In this document: piece after piece, positions 24,067-24,901 of the stretch
Position numbering within the stretch: position 1 is the first letter of the stretch
Layout of the letters: every line of letters begins with the position of its first letter
Origin: DATCVR01 sp036566745
GTDB taxonomy: Bacteria; Actinomycetota; Actinomycetes; Jiangellales; Jiangellaceae
Reading direction: 5' to 3'
Length of the DNA: 24,901 nucleotides
Assembly: GCA_036566745.1 (NCBI GenBank)
Contig: DATCVR010000180.1
Location: 1 to 24,901 of the forward strand
Translations under genes and position numbers: made by a program
Notes under the pieces: model-generated
The model's input: the letters and a program-made list of their open reading frames with translations, nothing else
Told to the model about the DNA's origin: nothing
Database searches by the model: none

Positions 24067-24072
24067 AACCTA
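24067..24072 (-). promoter_or_regulatory. -10 hexamer TAGGTT of the leaderless mycothiol-enzyme operon promoter
   Basis: On the minus strand, TAGGTT ends 7 nt before GTG 24059, with no ribosome-binding site. It selects this GTG over the one at 24050. Confidence 0.55.
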
Positions 24073-24200
24073 ACCCGACTCGACCGAGGAGGCGAGCGGC
24101 ACGGAATCTTCGACCCGGCCGGCGGCGTTGAGGAGGAAGGTGTGTCCTCTACGAGCCAGGTGCCGAGCCGCGGAGTGCGGACGTTGTCGGACCTGGCGCC

Positions 24201-24206
24201 TACGAT
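24201..24206 (+). promoter_or_regulatory. -10 hexamer TACGAT, candidate uvrA promoter
   Basis: TACGAT lies 58 nt before the uvrA ATG with a poor -35 17 nt upstream. No LexA-type palindrome was found in 24073-24264. The remaining 205-nt gap shows no supported gene. Confidence 0.4.
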
Positions 24207-24264
24207 GCCCGAGGCACCTCAATCACCTCGACGATGCCCAGACGAGACGGAGTCAACGGGCCTC

Positions 24265-24901
24265 ATGACCACACGTTCCGCAGCTCAAGCCGATCGCCTG
24301 GTGGTGCGCGGCGCGCGCGAGCACAACCTCAAGGACGTCTCGCTCGACCTCCCGCGCGACGCCCTCATCGTGTTCACCGGCCTGTCCGGATCGGGCAAGT
24401 CCAGCCTGGCCTTCGACACGATCTTCGCCGAGGGGCAGCGCCGCTACGTCGAGTCGCTCTCGGCGTACGCGCGCCAGTTCCTCGGGCAGATGGACAAACC
24501 CGACGTCGACTTCATCGAGGGGCTCTCACCCGCGGTGTCGATCGACCAGAAGTCCACCTCGCGCAACCCTCGCTCCACGGTCGGCACCATCACCGAGGTC
24601 TACGACTACCTCCGGCTGCTCTACGCCCGCGCGGGGCGCCCCCACTGCCCCCAGTGCGGTCGTCCCATCGGCCGGCAGACACCCCAGTCCATCGTCGACC
24701 ACATCCTGGGGCTCGACGAGGGCGCGCGGTTCCAGGTGCTCGCGCCGGTCGTGCGGGCCCGCAAGGGCGAGTACACCGACCTGTTCCGCACCCTCCAGGG
24801 CCAGGGCTATGCCCGGGCCCGGGTCGACGGCGTGGTCCACCAGCTCACCGATCCGCCGAAGCTGAAGAAGCAGGAGAAGCACACCATCGAGGTGGTGGTC
24901 G
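24265..24901 (+). CDS. uvrA: UvrABC excinuclease subunit A, N-terminal part (partial)
   Basis: The first 212 codons of uvrA are present, and the gene runs off the window end without a stop. UvrA is the damage-sensing ABC-type ATPase of nucleotide excision repair and loads UvrB. Visible motifs are LVVRGAREHNLKDVSLDLPR, Walker A GLSGSGKSS (39-47), FDTIFAEGQRRYVESLSAYA, RQFLGQMDKPDVDFIEGL, SPAVSIDQKSTSRNPRSTVG, EVYDYLRLLYARAG, and the first half of the zinc-binding module (HCPQCGRPIG). The start ATG 24265 gives the family's usual N-terminus after a short MTTRSAAQAD lead. The Shine-Dalgarno is weak. It lies on the same strand as uvrB, about 12 kb downstream, as in many actinobacteria. Confidence 0.97.
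   Translation, partial: MTTRSAAQADRLVVRGAREHNLKDVSLDLPRDALIVFTGLSGSGKSSLAFDTIFAEGQRRYVESLSAYARQFLGQMDKPDVDFIEGLSPAVSIDQKSTSRNPRSTVGTITEVYDYLRLLYARAGRPHCPQCGRPIGRQTPQSIVDHILGLDEGARFQVLAPVVRARKGEYTDLFRTLQGQGYARARVDGVVHQLTDPPKLKKQEKHTIEVVV

Overview
The window comes from a high-GC Gram-positive bacterium, most probably an actinobacterium of the Propionibacteriales type (Nocardioides or Aeromicrobium relatives). The pointers are strong G/C third-position bias, frequent GTG starts, apparently leaderless promoters, a CoaE-GrpB fusion, a four-domain ribosomal protein S1, a predicted mycothiol-dependent enzyme and the rpsA-coaE-uvrB-(TerC)-uvrA order. The genus is an inference. No tRNA, rRNA, CRISPR array, insertion sequence or prophage gene was seen. 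It reads as an ordinary chromosomal segment with several small regulatory and accessory modules.

Layout. 1-320: end of a Thr-Glu-Pro repeat protein. 337-1563 (-): polysaccharide flippase-like membrane protein. 1709-5151: a two-gene operon of a small membrane protein and a 931-residue secreted, membrane-anchored heptad-repeat protein. It ends at a 35-bp perfect palindrome. 5235-6251: DUF3068/PorA-family envelope protein. 6430-7908: rpsA with a sigma70-type promoter, a long leader and a hairpin terminator. 8096-8770: lipoprotein. 8905-10083: coaE (GrpB fusion). 10153-12261: uvrB. 12284-12628: MmcQ/YjbR family protein. 12723-13169 (-): VOC protein carrying a 15-bp minisatellite. 13350-14565: TerC-family metal exporter behind a yybP-ykoY (Mn2+) riboswitch. 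14820-15443: unknown secreted protein. 15476-17110 (-): Tat-exported amidase. 17261-18573: divergent class I glutamine amidotransferase-like and GNAT genes with interlocked leaderless promoters. 18540-21465: WYL regulator, divergent from a VOC protein translationally coupled to a YcaQ/AlkZ-like winged-helix (DNA glycosylase family) protein, with a 19-bp palindromic operator between them. 21608-21895: ABM-like monooxygenase domain protein. 21917-24059 (-): probable operon of a mycothiol-dependent maleylpyruvate isomerase-family enzyme, an MBL-fold hydrolase and an SDR. 24265-24901: 5' part of uvrA, cut by the window end.

How the genes fit together. Core information processing and repair (rpsA, coaE, uvrB, uvrA) is interleaved with small stress and detoxification modules. 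The most interesting are (i) the TerC gene under an apparent Mn2+ riboswitch whose P1 3' strand can also pair with the Shine-Dalgarno sequence, (ii) the WYL-VOC-HTH_42 module, a candidate inducible genotoxin-protection operon next to its own operator, and (iii) the mycothiol transferase-MBL-SDR operon. Seven genes carry a TANNNT hexamer exactly 6 or 7 nt before the start codon, which fixes their starts and indicates widespread leaderless transcription here.
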